64,000 nt of DNA from Candidatus Defluviilinea proxima (GTDB lineage: Bacteria; Chloroflexota; Anaerolineae; Anaerolineales; Villigracilaceae). This document shows positions 42,801 to 49,523 of this stretch, in pieces. The notes below the pieces were generated by a model. It saw only the letters and a list, made by a program, of their open reading frames with translations. It did not search any database and was not told the origin of the DNA. The stretch spans positions 3,983,501-4,047,500 of the forward strand of contig JADKIW010000001.1 of NCBI GenBank assembly GCA_016721115.1, given 5' to 3'. Made by a program: the position numbers and the translations under genes. Position 1 is the stretch's first letter; each line of letters begins with the position of its first letter.

Positions 42801-44333
42801 GTTACTATTGGTGTCTATGGAACTAGAACCCGTTCCAAGAGTCCGGGCAATGGAGGAAGAAAGGACCGATCCTGCATCTGGCACAAGAGAAGTCGCCAAA
42901 GTGGAACTGGGGAAAGTCCACTTTGCAAGTGTCTGAGTCGCTCCACATGTTTGGGAGGAAGTACTTACCCCCAAGGTATCTGTTGATGTGATCCCGGTGA
43001 CGGCACTATCCAAAAACAGTTCTGCCGTGTTGGTAAAAGAACCATCGGGGCTGGCTGTTACAGATACGGTCAGGGTACATGTGCTATTCCCCGCTATACT
43101 GCCAGTAAACGTCAAAGATGTGTTGCCAGCTGTCGGAGAGAATGTTCCGCTTACACATCCGCCAGATGGGAATGAGACCGGGGTAGCATTGGGGGTGGAC
43201 GCCACGATCATCCCAGATGGCAAGGGATCTGTAACACTGACATTATTGATCTGGGTACTGCTGGAATTGGAGATTGCAAGTGTAAGAGTAGATGTCCCCC
43301 CGCTCGTGGTGATCGCTTTCGGGCTGAAACTCTTAGTTAAGGACAACGGCGATGCGATCGTAGCAAATCGCAAACCCGTTTCAAAGTCACTGTTGTAGTG
43401 AAAACTGCTCCCAGAGAAATCGTACAACAAAGTGTTAAGTGTTTGAGTCGTTCCTACCCCACTGATGATCTTGACGGTGTATCGAGTTACCACCGTTCCA
43501 CCAGACTTGCCATCGCTACCGATACATTCGCGGTATGTAGCGCTGGCAATATTGTTATCCCATAAACAAGCATCCGCGTATAACAGGTCATTCGTGTTCA
43601 ACACAAATGTGGAAGAGTTGGCAGTATACGTAGTTTGGATCTTCTCGATCTGGAAGATCGTGTTGGGAAAATTGATAAATGACTCAAGTTGGTTGTACCC
43701 CTGTGTTGCTGTGTGCGCATCCAAAACAATATCGTAGGTTTGCCCCACAAACAGTTGCATGGTCCCACCAGCATTGACGCTAGTCATGGAACCGATCGGC
43801 TGACCCACGCTTCCATAGTAGACATTGTCTATTGCATTGCGGTTTTGGGAGATCAGATGCTCAACATATATTTCCCTATTGCTTGGGGTACTGATCGTAG
43901 ACAAGCCTGTCGCGGAGGCTGTAATGGCATATTGACGAGTATCATCATATGCATTCGAGTCTCTTGTTACTTCGACTTCATAGTAAAAGTCAACACAAGC
44001 CCCTGCATTCAGTGTATACCCGGAATAGGAGGATATCGAACCGGGACGAGAAGCGATGTAATTCTTCGCAGGTGTGTTATCCGCACCCCAGACAAACTGG
44101 GAACCCACATTTAATGCCTGTGTATCACCTACATTACAAACCCGCGCACCAACAGGGAATCTATTCGGGCCCACACTGACATTATTCGAGTCCAAGCCGA
44201 TCACATTCCATGTAATGGGCTTGATCGTAAGAATGGGTGCCGCATGGACAACACCTACAGGAAACGCGAGCATTCCAACAAGAATCAAAAAAATCAAAAC
44301 GCCATGAAACCAATATTTGATTTTTTTCTGCAT
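36864..44333 (-). CDS. Giant DUF11-repeat surface protein with LPKTG motif and C-terminal sortase domain
   Basis: A signal peptide (about residues 1-33, MQKKIKYWFHGVLIFLILV...VVHA) leads into a protein of 2,489 residues. Most of it is a string of DUF11/Ig-like beta domains rich in Thr, Ser and Gly (KSFSP...ITVGGTSTLTLxLTNPS; DLxLTKTDSLTTVTAGGTTTYTLTVSN). Four of these, residues about 1558 to 2154, are tandem 149-residue copies. LPKTG lies at residues 2322-2326, but no membrane helix follows; instead a sortase domain begins near 2340 with catalytic His2402 (LAGHSYL), Cys2465 (LTLITCKEFD) and Arg in YRYRVVVR. Substrate-like motif and sortase are in one chain. The start at 44333 is preferred to 44444 because the signal peptide begins there. 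Confidence 0.88.
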   Translation of the reverse strand: MQKKIKYWFHGVLIFLILVGMLAFPVGVVHAAPILTIKPITWNVIGLDSNNVSVGPNRFPVGARVCNVGDTQALNVGSQFVWGADNTPAKNYIASRPGSISSYSGYTLNAGACVDFYYEVEVTRDSNAYDDTRQYAITASATGLSTISTPSNREIYVEHLISQNRNAIDNVYYGSVGQPIGSMTSVNAGGTMQLFVGQTYDIVLDAHTATQGYNQLESFINFPNTIFQIEKIQTTYTANSSTFVLNTNDLLYADACLWDNNIASATYRECIGSDGKSGGTVVTRYTVKIISGVGTTQTLNTLLYDFSGSSFHYNSDFETGLRFATIASPLSLTKSFSPKAITTSGGTSTLTLAISNSSSTQINNVSVTDPLPSGMIVASTPNATPVSFPSGGCVSGTFSPTAGNTSLTFTGSIAGNSTCTLTVSVTASPDGSFTNTAELFLDSAVTGITSTDTLGVSTSSQTCGATQTLAKWTFPSSTLATSLVPDAGSVLSSSIARTLGTGSSSIDTNSNNTPGGTTYSWLMDGFRTRNAAFEFEIPNGSAYQNLAISVAYKQNNASWNSSSVVQISSANDNTSNYALVYSDNTFTSAFEVGGANSATTGTTRTYFRVLATNPQNDQAGMLIDDVTITGCAVSTLEKPRLSKSFSPDPITVGETSTLTFTLTNPNSSTNLTSVSFTDILPSGMTVASTPVASTTCTGATWSPTAGATSLGFSGGTIPMGAPGTCTAQVNVAVDSAAVFTNTSGFISSSEAGINTNPYNDAKPGQGQDTLTATIGPPQIVKSFSPNPIPVNGTSTITFTITNPNTDVNLTGVAFTDTFIAGLEIATVPNATTTCSGGILTSDGINPVTSGDTSFQLAGATVPMGASCLIQVDVSAISTGDKLNSVQVSSSNGGTGNTSTDTLGVNALTPAISLLKEISTSASGPWSSSVNIAAGSDVYYRFTIENTGDVNFSPVWVTDNKLSGTSACSWPATLPTASTGNPVATCVVGPVTAGSTSSTNTATAKGTYSGTTYTSAPSLATYDITDLALTKVVTPTVFTAGTTTLSYTYTITNNGSSPVSGTVTVDDTNAVVTCNSIASQGDLDANFDPGESLTCTASYTLTSRDRSIGYVTNIASGSIGSTKTNSTSATSVSDQPDLVVSKAADISGGQAIQGTPFTWTVTVANNGGGTATFANGATVLSDTLPSGATYSLPAPYSDLTGLTGNSGTLNCNIVSSTLTCVAATSSLIIESGRSFTVDVEITANVGTSTMTNVASADPNNVTTESNEGNNNGSDTVAASATLPNIRIIKSNDVGGGVVLGGSFTWTLTVENNGTSDITFADTQRVVSDALPSGPTYGTLNIIKTDVVNDVNLGCSISVSTLTCEASGGSITLPAARSFIVEIPVTPNSTGVLTNTAVVNPDFLFSEGSTADNSSTNSVTVYTPPTVTKSFSPATISAGGTSTLSLALTNPSSNPGALTTVRVDDDFGSSGITLDSTTFTFTPASCGTITKINGSASAVNDTAIRFTAASLAPGASCSVDVDVTSSTVGQVTNTTSAPTASGPFSLTGNTVNADLTVTGPDLSLRKDDGVTNVAAGGTTTYVLTVSNTGNASTSGTITVVDVLPSGMSVADGSLTLTGANNADWSCSSASDVVTCTSSIAIAATGDSVFAFTVNVDSAASGSQVNRAKVGGGGDPTNSSAPTSTTVNNCTADDTPEGCALDTDTVQVAPDLSLAKTDSLTTVSAGGTTTYSLTVSNTGSANTSGTITIVDVLPAGMSVADGSLTLTGTNNADWSCSSTSDVITCTSSIAIVSASDSVFAFTVDVDAAASGSQVNRAKVGGGGDPTNSSAPTATDVSNCTADNTPEGCALDTDTIQTTTDLSLTKTDSLTTVTAGGTTTYTLTVSNSGSGNTTGTITVVDVLPAGMSVADGSLTLTGTNSADWSCSSASDVVTCTSSVAIASASNSVFTFTVNVDVAASGSQVNRAKVGGGGDPTNPSAPTSTTVNNCTADDTPEGCALDTDAVQLGPDLGLTKTDSLTTVTAGGTTTYTLTVSNSGGGNTTGTINLVDVLPVGMSVTDGPLTLTGANSADWSCSSTSDVITCASSVVIPSSGDSVLAFTVNIDASATGSQVNRAKVGGGGDPTNSSAPTPTDVNACVATGTPEGCALDTNNMPNVFDPPLGIKSLDGDGNPILIFRMVWINDSNVVATNVQVVDDIPVGTTYVPNSLQCVPQGLSTTNAGSSSAPLNTALTSCAFDATANGGLGRIQWQGSIAPDPGATTEANASNEVIITFSVNVNSSTNQVNNTATSRTDTNGNGNFAEETIVGTQVVGSNSVTWTRSSSSLPKTGFAPNVVTNLPKQPVDLMYSEMENIQLLIPSLGVRTDIVGVPEVSGNWDVNWLGAKTGWMEGTAFPTWQGNSVLAGHSYLANGKKGPFADLSKLRWGDVLIIKAFGQQYVYEVRSNAIVDPNDKKPLKHEELSWLTLITCKEFDPDLNTYRYRVVVRAVLTKVK
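37873..39660 (-). repeat. Four tandem 447-bp repeats in the surface-protein gene
   Basis: The marker GTATCCAA occurs at 37894, 38341, 38788 and 39235, each exactly 447 bases apart, giving four units of 149 residues. Each unit contains TAGGTTTY-TLTVSN, VDVLP-GMSV, DWSCSS and KVGGGGDPTN, with the copies diverged at many silent and some amino-acid positions. The unbroken period shows selection on the repeat as a folding module and recent expansion by duplication. Confidence 0.85.
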
Positions 44334-44345
44334 AGTGGGTCTCCC

Positions 44346-44361
44346 TCGCAGAGGTCTGCGA
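44346..44361. promoter_or_regulatory. 16-bp palindrome in the leader of the surface-protein gene
   Basis: TCGCAGAGGTCTGCGA is a perfect palindrome 13 bases upstream of the start codon of the minus-strand giant gene, overlapping the region between its ribosome binding site (AGGGAGA) and the rest of the leader. It could be an operator or a hairpin limiting translation. Confidence 0.35.
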
Positions 44362-44502
44362 ACGCAAACTTTGTCAACTAGACATAAATAACCAAGATAA
44401 TTATATTTTTCGACAGGGATTTGAAAATACGGGTTTCCCCCCATGTCCTATTGCAAAAGATGTAATGGCATTCGCCGAGGCACATCGAATCAGTGCGTCT
44501 TT

Positions 44503-44549
44503 TTTCATGACATTTGTAACGCAGACGCAAGCGCGTTTAGTTGTAGAAT
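44503..44549 (+). promoter_or_regulatory. Promoter with a shared upstream motif
   Basis: TTTCATGACATTTGTAAC (44503-44520) lies 23 bases before the -10 box TAGAAT (44544-44549). The same 18-mer with one change lies 24 bases before the -10 box of the tryptophanase region. Its core TGACA-TT-TGTTA is a near-palindrome, as expected for a dimeric activator. Transcription would start at the ATG at 44556. Confidence 0.5.
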
Positions 44550-44555
44550 TAACGC

Positions 44556-44825
44556 ATGTCCAAACTGACCCGTGACGAACTGCAAGCGTTCCTCGCTCAA
44601 GCGGAAGACTCATTCCCCCACGCCCGTGACATTTGCAGTACCTGCGAATGCTTCCTCAGCTATCTCGCCCAACTCCGCATCGACTCAGATCCCGCCGACA
44701 AAGACATCTTCGTCCCTTTCAAAGTGGACCGCAAGGACATGCACCACTGCCTCGGCTGTGATCCCTGCCCGCCGGGGGATTTATACGCGGAATACATGAA
44801 GAAGCAGCAGGCCACAACATCATGA
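44556..44825 (+). CDS. Small Cys-rich protein of unknown function
   Basis: I do not recognise the family. The 89-residue protein has two Cys clusters, DICSTCECFL near residue 27 and MHHCLGCDPCPPGDLY near residue 62, together six Cys and two His, suitable for a zinc or iron-sulfur site. The first half is helical and acidic (LTRDELQAFLAQAEDSF). It carries no signal peptide. The ATG is only seven bases past a -10 box, so the mRNA should be leaderless. Its last 30 codons are duplicated twice downstream in a 244-base tandem repeat. Confidence 0.7.
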   Translation: MSKLTRDELQAFLAQAEDSFPHARDICSTCECFLSYLAQLRIDSDPADKDIFVPFKVDRKDMHHCLGCDPCPPGDLYAEYMKKQQATTS

Positions 44826-44952
44826 GACATACGCCACCGCATCCAACGCCCGCCCGACGGTAAACCGTACGGGCTATAATTACAAAGTCCGCTCAAGCGG
44901 ACTCGAGTCCCCTTCAGGGGGAGCCGACTTGAGTCGGCTTCGTACGAATAGC

Positions 44953-45069
44953 ATGGACGTTTACGTCCGTGCGGGCAACGACATACACCACTGCATCGGC
45001 TGTGATCCATGCCCACCCGGGGATTTGTACGCGGAATACATGAAGAAGAAACAGGCCACAACATCATGA
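44953..45069 (+). pseudogene. Duplicated C-terminus of the Cys-rich gene, copy 2
   Basis: The second repeat unit contains a 38-codon frame, MDVYVRAGND-IHHC-GCDPCPPGDLYAEYMKKKQATTS, with the Cys cluster but without the first half of the protein. Its ATG lies inside a hairpin and has no ribosome binding site, so I treat it as a remnant; a small metal-binding peptide is possible. Confidence 0.5.
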
Positions 45070-45196
45070 GACACACGCCACCGCATCCAACGCCCGCCCG
45101 ACGGTAAACCGTACGGGCTATAATTACAAAGTCCGCTCAAGCGGACTCGAGTCCCCTTCAGGGGGAGCCGACTTGAGTCGGCTTCGTACAAATAGC

Positions 45197-45316
45197 ATGG
45201 ACGTTTACGTCCGTGCGGGCAACGACATGCACCACTGCCTCGGCTGTGACCCCTGTCCGCCCGGGGATTTGTATGCGGAATACATAAAGAAGAACCAGCC
45301 GTTGATCAATCTTTGA
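45197..45316 (+). pseudogene. Duplicated C-terminus of the Cys-rich gene, copy 3
   Basis: The third unit holds a 39-codon frame with the same cluster (MHHCLGCDPCPPGDLYAEY) and a different end, KKNQPLINL. It lies just before the STAND gene. The intact Cys cluster implies recent duplication or continuing constraint. No ribosome binding site is visible. Confidence 0.5.
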
Positions 45317-45338
45317 GTACAACAAAAGGGACATTGAT

Positions 45339-47858
45339 ATGAAAGTTTTTCTCTCATCCACCTACCTTGACTTGACTGAACATCGCAAAGCTGTTGTCAA
45401 CGCACTTCGAACGATGGGCGAAAAAGTTGAACACATGGAAATCTTTGGAGCGCTCGACAAAGAGCCAACTAAAGCGTCTTTGGAAGAACTCGACAAATGC
45501 GATGTTCTTGTTGGAGTTTATGCTTACAGATACGGCACAGTTCCCAAGGGCACAAAAACCTCAGTTACAGAACAAGAGTATCTTCATGCGGAGAAGAAGA
45601 AGTTGCCAATTTTGGTTTTTGTTGTAAACGAGAGTCATCCTTGGCTTCCAAAATTAATGGATAAGAGCCAAGCTAAAATCAATAGTTTTAAATCAAGAGC
45701 ATCCGATAACCATACACCTGCTTATTTCACAACCCCTGACAATCTTGCTTCTCAAGTAGTTGCCGCGATTGGAAAACTCGGGAAGAAAAAGAAGACCCCA
45801 AAAAAAACTTCAAGGAGTCGAAAATCAACGAAAAAAGTAGAAATAAGAGGGGTAAAAGATGGTGTTCGCGGGTCAACACTTCCAAATCAGCCATATTTCT
45901 TTGGTCGGGAAAAAGAACTAAGAGAAATAGAAGAAGCACTTTCTCCTGAATCGCGCACTTGGGGAGCACTCATTGATGGACCTGGCGGTATCGGTAAAAC
46001 CGCCCTTGCAATACGTGCCGCACACCTTGCGCCAAACGATCTTTTCGAACGAAAAATCTTTATCACTGCCAAAGTTCGTGAATTGACTCCTGAAGGCGAA
46101 AAGCCATTAAAAGATTTCAGTCAAGACAATTATTTTTCCATGTTGAATGAGCTGGCATTGGAATTAGGAGAGGAAACGATTCCCCGTCTTGCACCCGAAG
46201 AAAGAGCTAATCCCTTACGCATGGCAATAGCAGGGAAGAAAGTGCTCATTATCTTCGACAATCTTGAAACACTCCGAGAGGATGAGCGAGGTCGTTTATT
46301 TCATTTTTTGAGTCGTCTTCCTGAAGGCAATAAAGCAATCGCCACCAGTCGACGCAGACGACCTGATATTGACGCCCGCGCTATCCGCCTTATCCGATTG
46401 GAGCAAGTAGAAGCCTTACAGCTAGTTGAGAAACTTGCTGAAACCAACCCACGATTGGCACGTGAAAACAAAACAGAATATCAAAAACTTTACGAAATGA
46501 CTAATGGCAATCCATTACTTATTAAGTGGACATGCGGACAACTTGGGCGGGATGGAAGCGCAATGCGTACTATTGCCCAAGCTTATAACTTTATCAACAA
46601 AGCACCCGTAGGCAACGACCCTCTTGAGTATATCTTCGGTGATTTGCTGGAGACTTTCACAAAGAGCGAAACTAAAGCATTAGCAGCACTTACACACTTT
46701 ACCGAACCAGCAAAATTCAAATGGATTATGGATATGACAAGTCTTGGAGAAGGCACTGCTAAGACTGCTCTAGAAGATTTGTCTGACCGCTCTGTGCTAA
46801 TATCCAATGACGAGAAACAAGAATACTATTTACCATCTTTAGCCGCTGAATTCATTCGCAAAAAACGATTAAGAACAGTTAATCAGACAGGAAAAAAGCT
46901 ATCCGATCATGCACTGGCGTTAGCACTACAATATGGTTACCATAATTATGAGGGGTTCGAAACTTTAGATAATGAATGGCATTTCATTGTAGCTAGCTGG
47001 TATCAAATTGCTTTAGAAGATAGCAAACGATTATTTGTCCTACGCACCCTCTTGCATCAATTTTTAAATTTTACTGGCAGATGGGATGACGAAATATTAT
47101 TAAATCAAATGACAGAGCAAAAAGCTATTGACAACAAAGATGATCATGAAGCGGGACTAAGTGCATTTTATTCAGGGTATGCATATTTTCTTCGTGGGCA
47201 AGCTGAGAAAGTTCTCGAATGCGCAAAACGTGCGAAAAAATACTGGAAAAAAGCTAATCCGCGCGAACAAGCAACGGCTATACGATTACATGGGCTTGGG
47301 CATCAGTTAAGAAACGAATTGGCTGTGTCAAAGACTGCATTTAACGAAGCACTTGCCATATATCAGAATATCAATCCAGAAATGAAAGAGGTTATAGTCC
47401 TTCTAAACGATTTAGCAATAATTCATCGTCGATTAAAAAACTACAAATCTGCCGAAATAAATTTTCGCAAAGCTCTAAATATTGCCAAGAACAATAATGA
47501 TGATGAGCAAATTGCGGGAATAACAGATAATCTCGCTGAACTTGCAATTCATCGTGGACAATGGGATAAGGTTGAAGCCTTAGCAATCGAATCGTTGACA
47601 TTAAGCGAGAAAATTGGGCGATTAGATTTTATTGCAACGTCATCCTATCACCTATCGCAAACTTATTTTCGTAAAAAACAATTCCGAAAAGCATTGCCAT
47701 ATGCTCGTCGTGCAGTTGAGATTTTTACCCGCCTACGCTTGTACCACGATTTGAATGCTGCACAAAATATTCTTAGCAATTGCGAAAATGCAACTCAAAC
47801 CAACAAAAAGAAGGTGCATCGAAAACCCAAAAGAACTCAGAAGTCTATCGTGAAATAA
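45339..47858 (+). CDS. STAND NTPase: DUF4062, NB-ARC-type ATPase and TPR repeats
   Basis: The 839-residue protein has three parts. Residues 1-130 form a DUF4062 domain (MKVFLSSTYLDLTEHRKAVVNALRTMG ... DVLVGVYAYRYGTVP ... SVTEQEYLHA), related to TIR folds. A Lys-rich linker follows. Residues 185-480 hold a STAND ATPase with Walker A GPGGIGKT, Walker B KVLIIFDNLE and sensor-like ATSRRR. Residues 540-825 are helical TPR-like repeats (AEKVLECAKRAKKYWKKANP; SAEINFRKALNIAKNN). This is the layout of signal-transducing or antiviral NLR-like proteins. Base composition is richer in A/T than its neighbours, suggesting transfer. AAAGGG lies before the ATG. Confidence 0.85.
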   Translation: MKVFLSSTYLDLTEHRKAVVNALRTMGEKVEHMEIFGALDKEPTKASLEELDKCDVLVGVYAYRYGTVPKGTKTSVTEQEYLHAEKKKLPILVFVVNESHPWLPKLMDKSQAKINSFKSRASDNHTPAYFTTPDNLASQVVAAIGKLGKKKKTPKKTSRSRKSTKKVEIRGVKDGVRGSTLPNQPYFFGREKELREIEEALSPESRTWGALIDGPGGIGKTALAIRAAHLAPNDLFERKIFITAKVRELTPEGEKPLKDFSQDNYFSMLNELALELGEETIPRLAPEERANPLRMAIAGKKVLIIFDNLETLREDERGRLFHFLSRLPEGNKAIATSRRRRPDIDARAIRLIRLEQVEALQLVEKLAETNPRLARENKTEYQKLYEMTNGNPLLIKWTCGQLGRDGSAMRTIAQAYNFINKAPVGNDPLEYIFGDLLETFTKSETKALAALTHFTEPAKFKWIMDMTSLGEGTAKTALEDLSDRSVLISNDEKQEYYLPSLAAEFIRKKRLRTVNQTGKKLSDHALALALQYGYHNYEGFETLDNEWHFIVASWYQIALEDSKRLFVLRTLLHQFLNFTGRWDDEILLNQMTEQKAIDNKDDHEAGLSAFYSGYAYFLRGQAEKVLECAKRAKKYWKKANPREQATAIRLHGLGHQLRNELAVSKTAFNEALAIYQNINPEMKEVIVLLNDLAIIHRRLKNYKSAEINFRKALNIAKNNNDDEQIAGITDNLAELAIHRGQWDKVEALAIESLTLSEKIGRLDFIATSSYHLSQTYFRKKQFRKALPYARRAVEIFTRLRLYHDLNAAQNILSNCENATQTNKKKVHRKPKRTQKSIVK

Positions 47859-47881
47859 CGTCCGTTTTTATTTTCATCAAA

Positions 47882-47929
47882 TTTCATGACATTTGTTACC
47901 AAACTCAAAAACTGAAATAGTCGTACAAT
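47882..47929 (+). promoter_or_regulatory. Promoter region of tryptophanase with shared motif
   Basis: TTTCATGACATTTGTTAC (47882-47899) is followed after 24 bases by the -10 box TACAAT (47924-47929). The 18-mer differs by one base from the one upstream of the Cys-rich gene. No -35 box at 17 bases is visible, which fits an activator-dependent promoter. Confidence 0.5.
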
Positions 47930-47950
47930 GAAATAGTCATTGGAGACCGA

Positions 47951-48046
47951 ATGGCAACACACAGGGGCACACGCCAGGCTCGCTACCCAAGATTAATCCT
48001 AAAGACTTCCGAAACGCCAAAGATCGGCGAGACTTCGGAAGTCTAA
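47951..48046 (+). CDS. Short upstream reading frame before tryptophanase
   Basis: A GGAG five bases before ATG opens a 31-codon frame that ends 17 bases before the tryptophanase start. It has no Trp and no Pro-Pro end, so it is not a TnaC-type sensor. Its last third is made of the palindromic repeat at 48003. It may be a leader affecting tnaA or merely chance. Confidence 0.35.
   Translation: MATHRGTRQARYPRLILKTSETPKIGETSEV
48003..48044. repeat. GACTTCSGAAGTC hairpin before tryptophanase
   Basis: AGACTTCCGAA (48003-48013) pairs with TTCGGAAGTCT (48034-48044) over 11 bases; the second arm is the 15-mer AGACTTCGGAAGTCT. The same element is found at 57083 and inside the M20 gene. It will form a hairpin in the tnaA leader RNA. 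Confidence 0.65.
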
Positions 48047-48063
48047 TCACCCAGGAGCAAACA

Positions 48064-49443
48064 ATGACTAGGACCTATCCCCCCGAACCGTTTCGCATCA
48101 AAGTTGTTGAACCCATCCGCCTTGTCCCGCGTGAGGAACGCGAAGCCAAGCTCAAAGAGGCGGGCTACAACCTCTTCGCCCTCAACGCCGAAGACATCTT
48201 CATCGACCTGCTGACCGACTCAGGCACAGGCGCGATGAGTCAGGAACAATGGGCGGCGCTCATGCGCGGCGATGAGTCCTACGCAGGCGCGCGCTCGTAT
48301 CATCGCCTCAAAGCCGCAGTGGATGATATTTTCGGCTTCAAGCATTTTGTCCCCACGCATCAAGGACGCGCCGCCGAAAATATTTTGTCCGCGTGTTTGG
48401 TAAAGGCCGGTCAACACATTCCGAGCAACATGCACTTCGACACCACCGACGCCAATATCCGCGCGCGAGGTGGTCGCCCCGTGAACCTCGTCATCGACGA
48501 AGCCGCCGACCCGGCGGATCCGCATCCCTTCAAGGGCAATATGGATATCGCCAAACTCAAAGCCTTCATCGCAAAGGTTGGGCGTGAAAAAATTCCGTTC
48601 GGGATGATCACAGTCACAAACAATGCAGGAGGCGGACAGCCCGTCTCAATGCAGAATCTCAAACAAGTGGCGGATGTCTACCACGCGGCAGGAATCCCGT
48701 TCTTCATCGACGCGGCACGCTACGCCGAAAACTGCTTCTTCATCAAACAACGGGAACCTGGCTATGAACATGTTTCTGTCAAAGACATCGCCCGTGAGAT
48801 GTTCTCGCTCGCCGATGGCATGACCATGTCCGCGAAGAAGGACGCCATCGTCAACATCGGCGGTTTGTTGTGTGTGAACGATGAGACGTTATTCCAAAAC
48901 ATCAAAAACGAATTGATCCTGCGCGAAGGCTTCCCCACCTATGGCGGACTCGCAGGGCGCGACCTCGACGCAATGGCGGTCGGCTTGTACGAAGGCTTGG
49001 ACGAATCGTATCTCACGTATCGCATCGCGCAAACGGCGTATCTTGCACAGCGCCTCAACGATGCAGGCATTCCCACCATTCAACCCGCAGGCGGGCACGC
49101 CGTATATGTGGTTGCGAATCAACTCCTGCCGCACATTCCCAACTACGAATTCCCCGCGCAATCGCTTGGCGTCGAACTCTACCGCGAAGGCGCCATCCGT
49201 GGAGTCGAAATTGGCTCGGTCATGTTCGCCCATCTCGACCCTGAAACAAATCAATGGACCTACCCCAAGCTTGAATTGCTTCGTCTCACCATTCCACGGC
49301 GCGTCTACACACAAAGTCACTTTGATTATGTGGTGGATGCTTTATCAAATATCAAATCGCGTGCGAATGAATTACACGGGTACAAGTTCACGTATGCGCC
49401 CGAAGCATTACGTCATTTCACGGCAAGGTTTGAGCCGCTGTAA
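48064..49443 (+). CDS. tnaA: Tryptophanase (tryptophan indole-lyase)
   Basis: The 459-residue fold-type I PLP enzyme cuts tryptophan to indole, pyruvate and ammonia. EPFRIKVVEPI, FIDLLTDSGTGAMS, FVPTHQGRAAENILS and MTMSAKKDAIVNIGGLLC are the shared lyase motifs; Lys259 should carry PLP. Three residues separate tryptophanase from tyrosine phenol-lyase, and all are of the tryptophanase type: Asp in MHFDTTDANI (Thr in the phenol-lyase), Ile in VEIGSVMF (Arg in the phenol-lyase) and His in LRHFTARF (Phe in the phenol-lyase). Preceded by AGGAG. Indole may serve as a signal; no tryptophan permease lies next to it. Confidence 0.88.
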   Translation: MTRTYPPEPFRIKVVEPIRLVPREEREAKLKEAGYNLFALNAEDIFIDLLTDSGTGAMSQEQWAALMRGDESYAGARSYHRLKAAVDDIFGFKHFVPTHQGRAAENILSACLVKAGQHIPSNMHFDTTDANIRARGGRPVNLVIDEAADPADPHPFKGNMDIAKLKAFIAKVGREKIPFGMITVTNNAGGGQPVSMQNLKQVADVYHAAGIPFFIDAARYAENCFFIKQREPGYEHVSVKDIAREMFSLADGMTMSAKKDAIVNIGGLLCVNDETLFQNIKNELILREGFPTYGGLAGRDLDAMAVGLYEGLDESYLTYRIAQTAYLAQRLNDAGIPTIQPAGGHAVYVVANQLLPHIPNYEFPAQSLGVELYREGAIRGVEIGSVMFAHLDPETNQWTYPKLELLRLTIPRRVYTQSHFDYVVDALSNIKSRANELHGYKFTYAPEALRHFTARFEPL

Positions 49444-49446
49444 TCC

Positions 49447-49512
49447 TTGACAAAATCAGCCGCATGAATAAAATTGAACTACGTTCAAATTTGAACGTAG
49501 TTCAATTTTATT
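49447..49512 (+). promoter_or_regulatory. Promoter and 46-bp palindromic operator of the TetR gene
   Basis: TTGACA (49447-49452) and TAAAAT (49469-49474) are 16 bases apart. A perfect palindrome from 49467 to 49512, centred at 49489/49490, covers the -10 box and runs to the ribosome binding site. Repressor bound there would shut off its own gene and the esterase after it. Confidence 0.8.
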
Positions 49513-49523
49513 ACCGAGAGAAA

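Larger units (their letters stand above)
44736..45317. repeat. 244-bp tandem repeat, 2.4 copies
   Basis: The sequence beginning GACATGCACCACTGC at 44736 recurs at 44980 and 45224, an exact period of 244. Each unit holds the last 30 codons of the Cys-rich gene and then five short-loop hairpins: GCCCG/CGGGC, GTCCGCT/AGCGGAC, CCCC/GGGG, GCCGACT/AGTCGGC and GCATGGACGT/ACGTCCGTGC. The region 44826-45338 therefore contains no independent gene but is filled by this array. Hairpins of this size probably stabilise or process RNA. Confidence 0.85.

Noticed and set aside
44334..44480. c-di-GMP riboswitch before the giant surface-protein gene
   Set aside because: The context made it attractive, but I cannot find the conserved paired core of either known class on the minus strand.
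44736..45317. CRISPR-like array
   Set aside because: The period of 244 bases is far too long, the units are almost identical throughout, and they contain part of a gene; there are no spacers.
48064..49443. Tyrosine phenol-lyase
   Set aside because: Three substrate-selecting positions (Asp, Ile, His) are those of tryptophanase, not of phenol-lyase (Thr, Arg, Phe).
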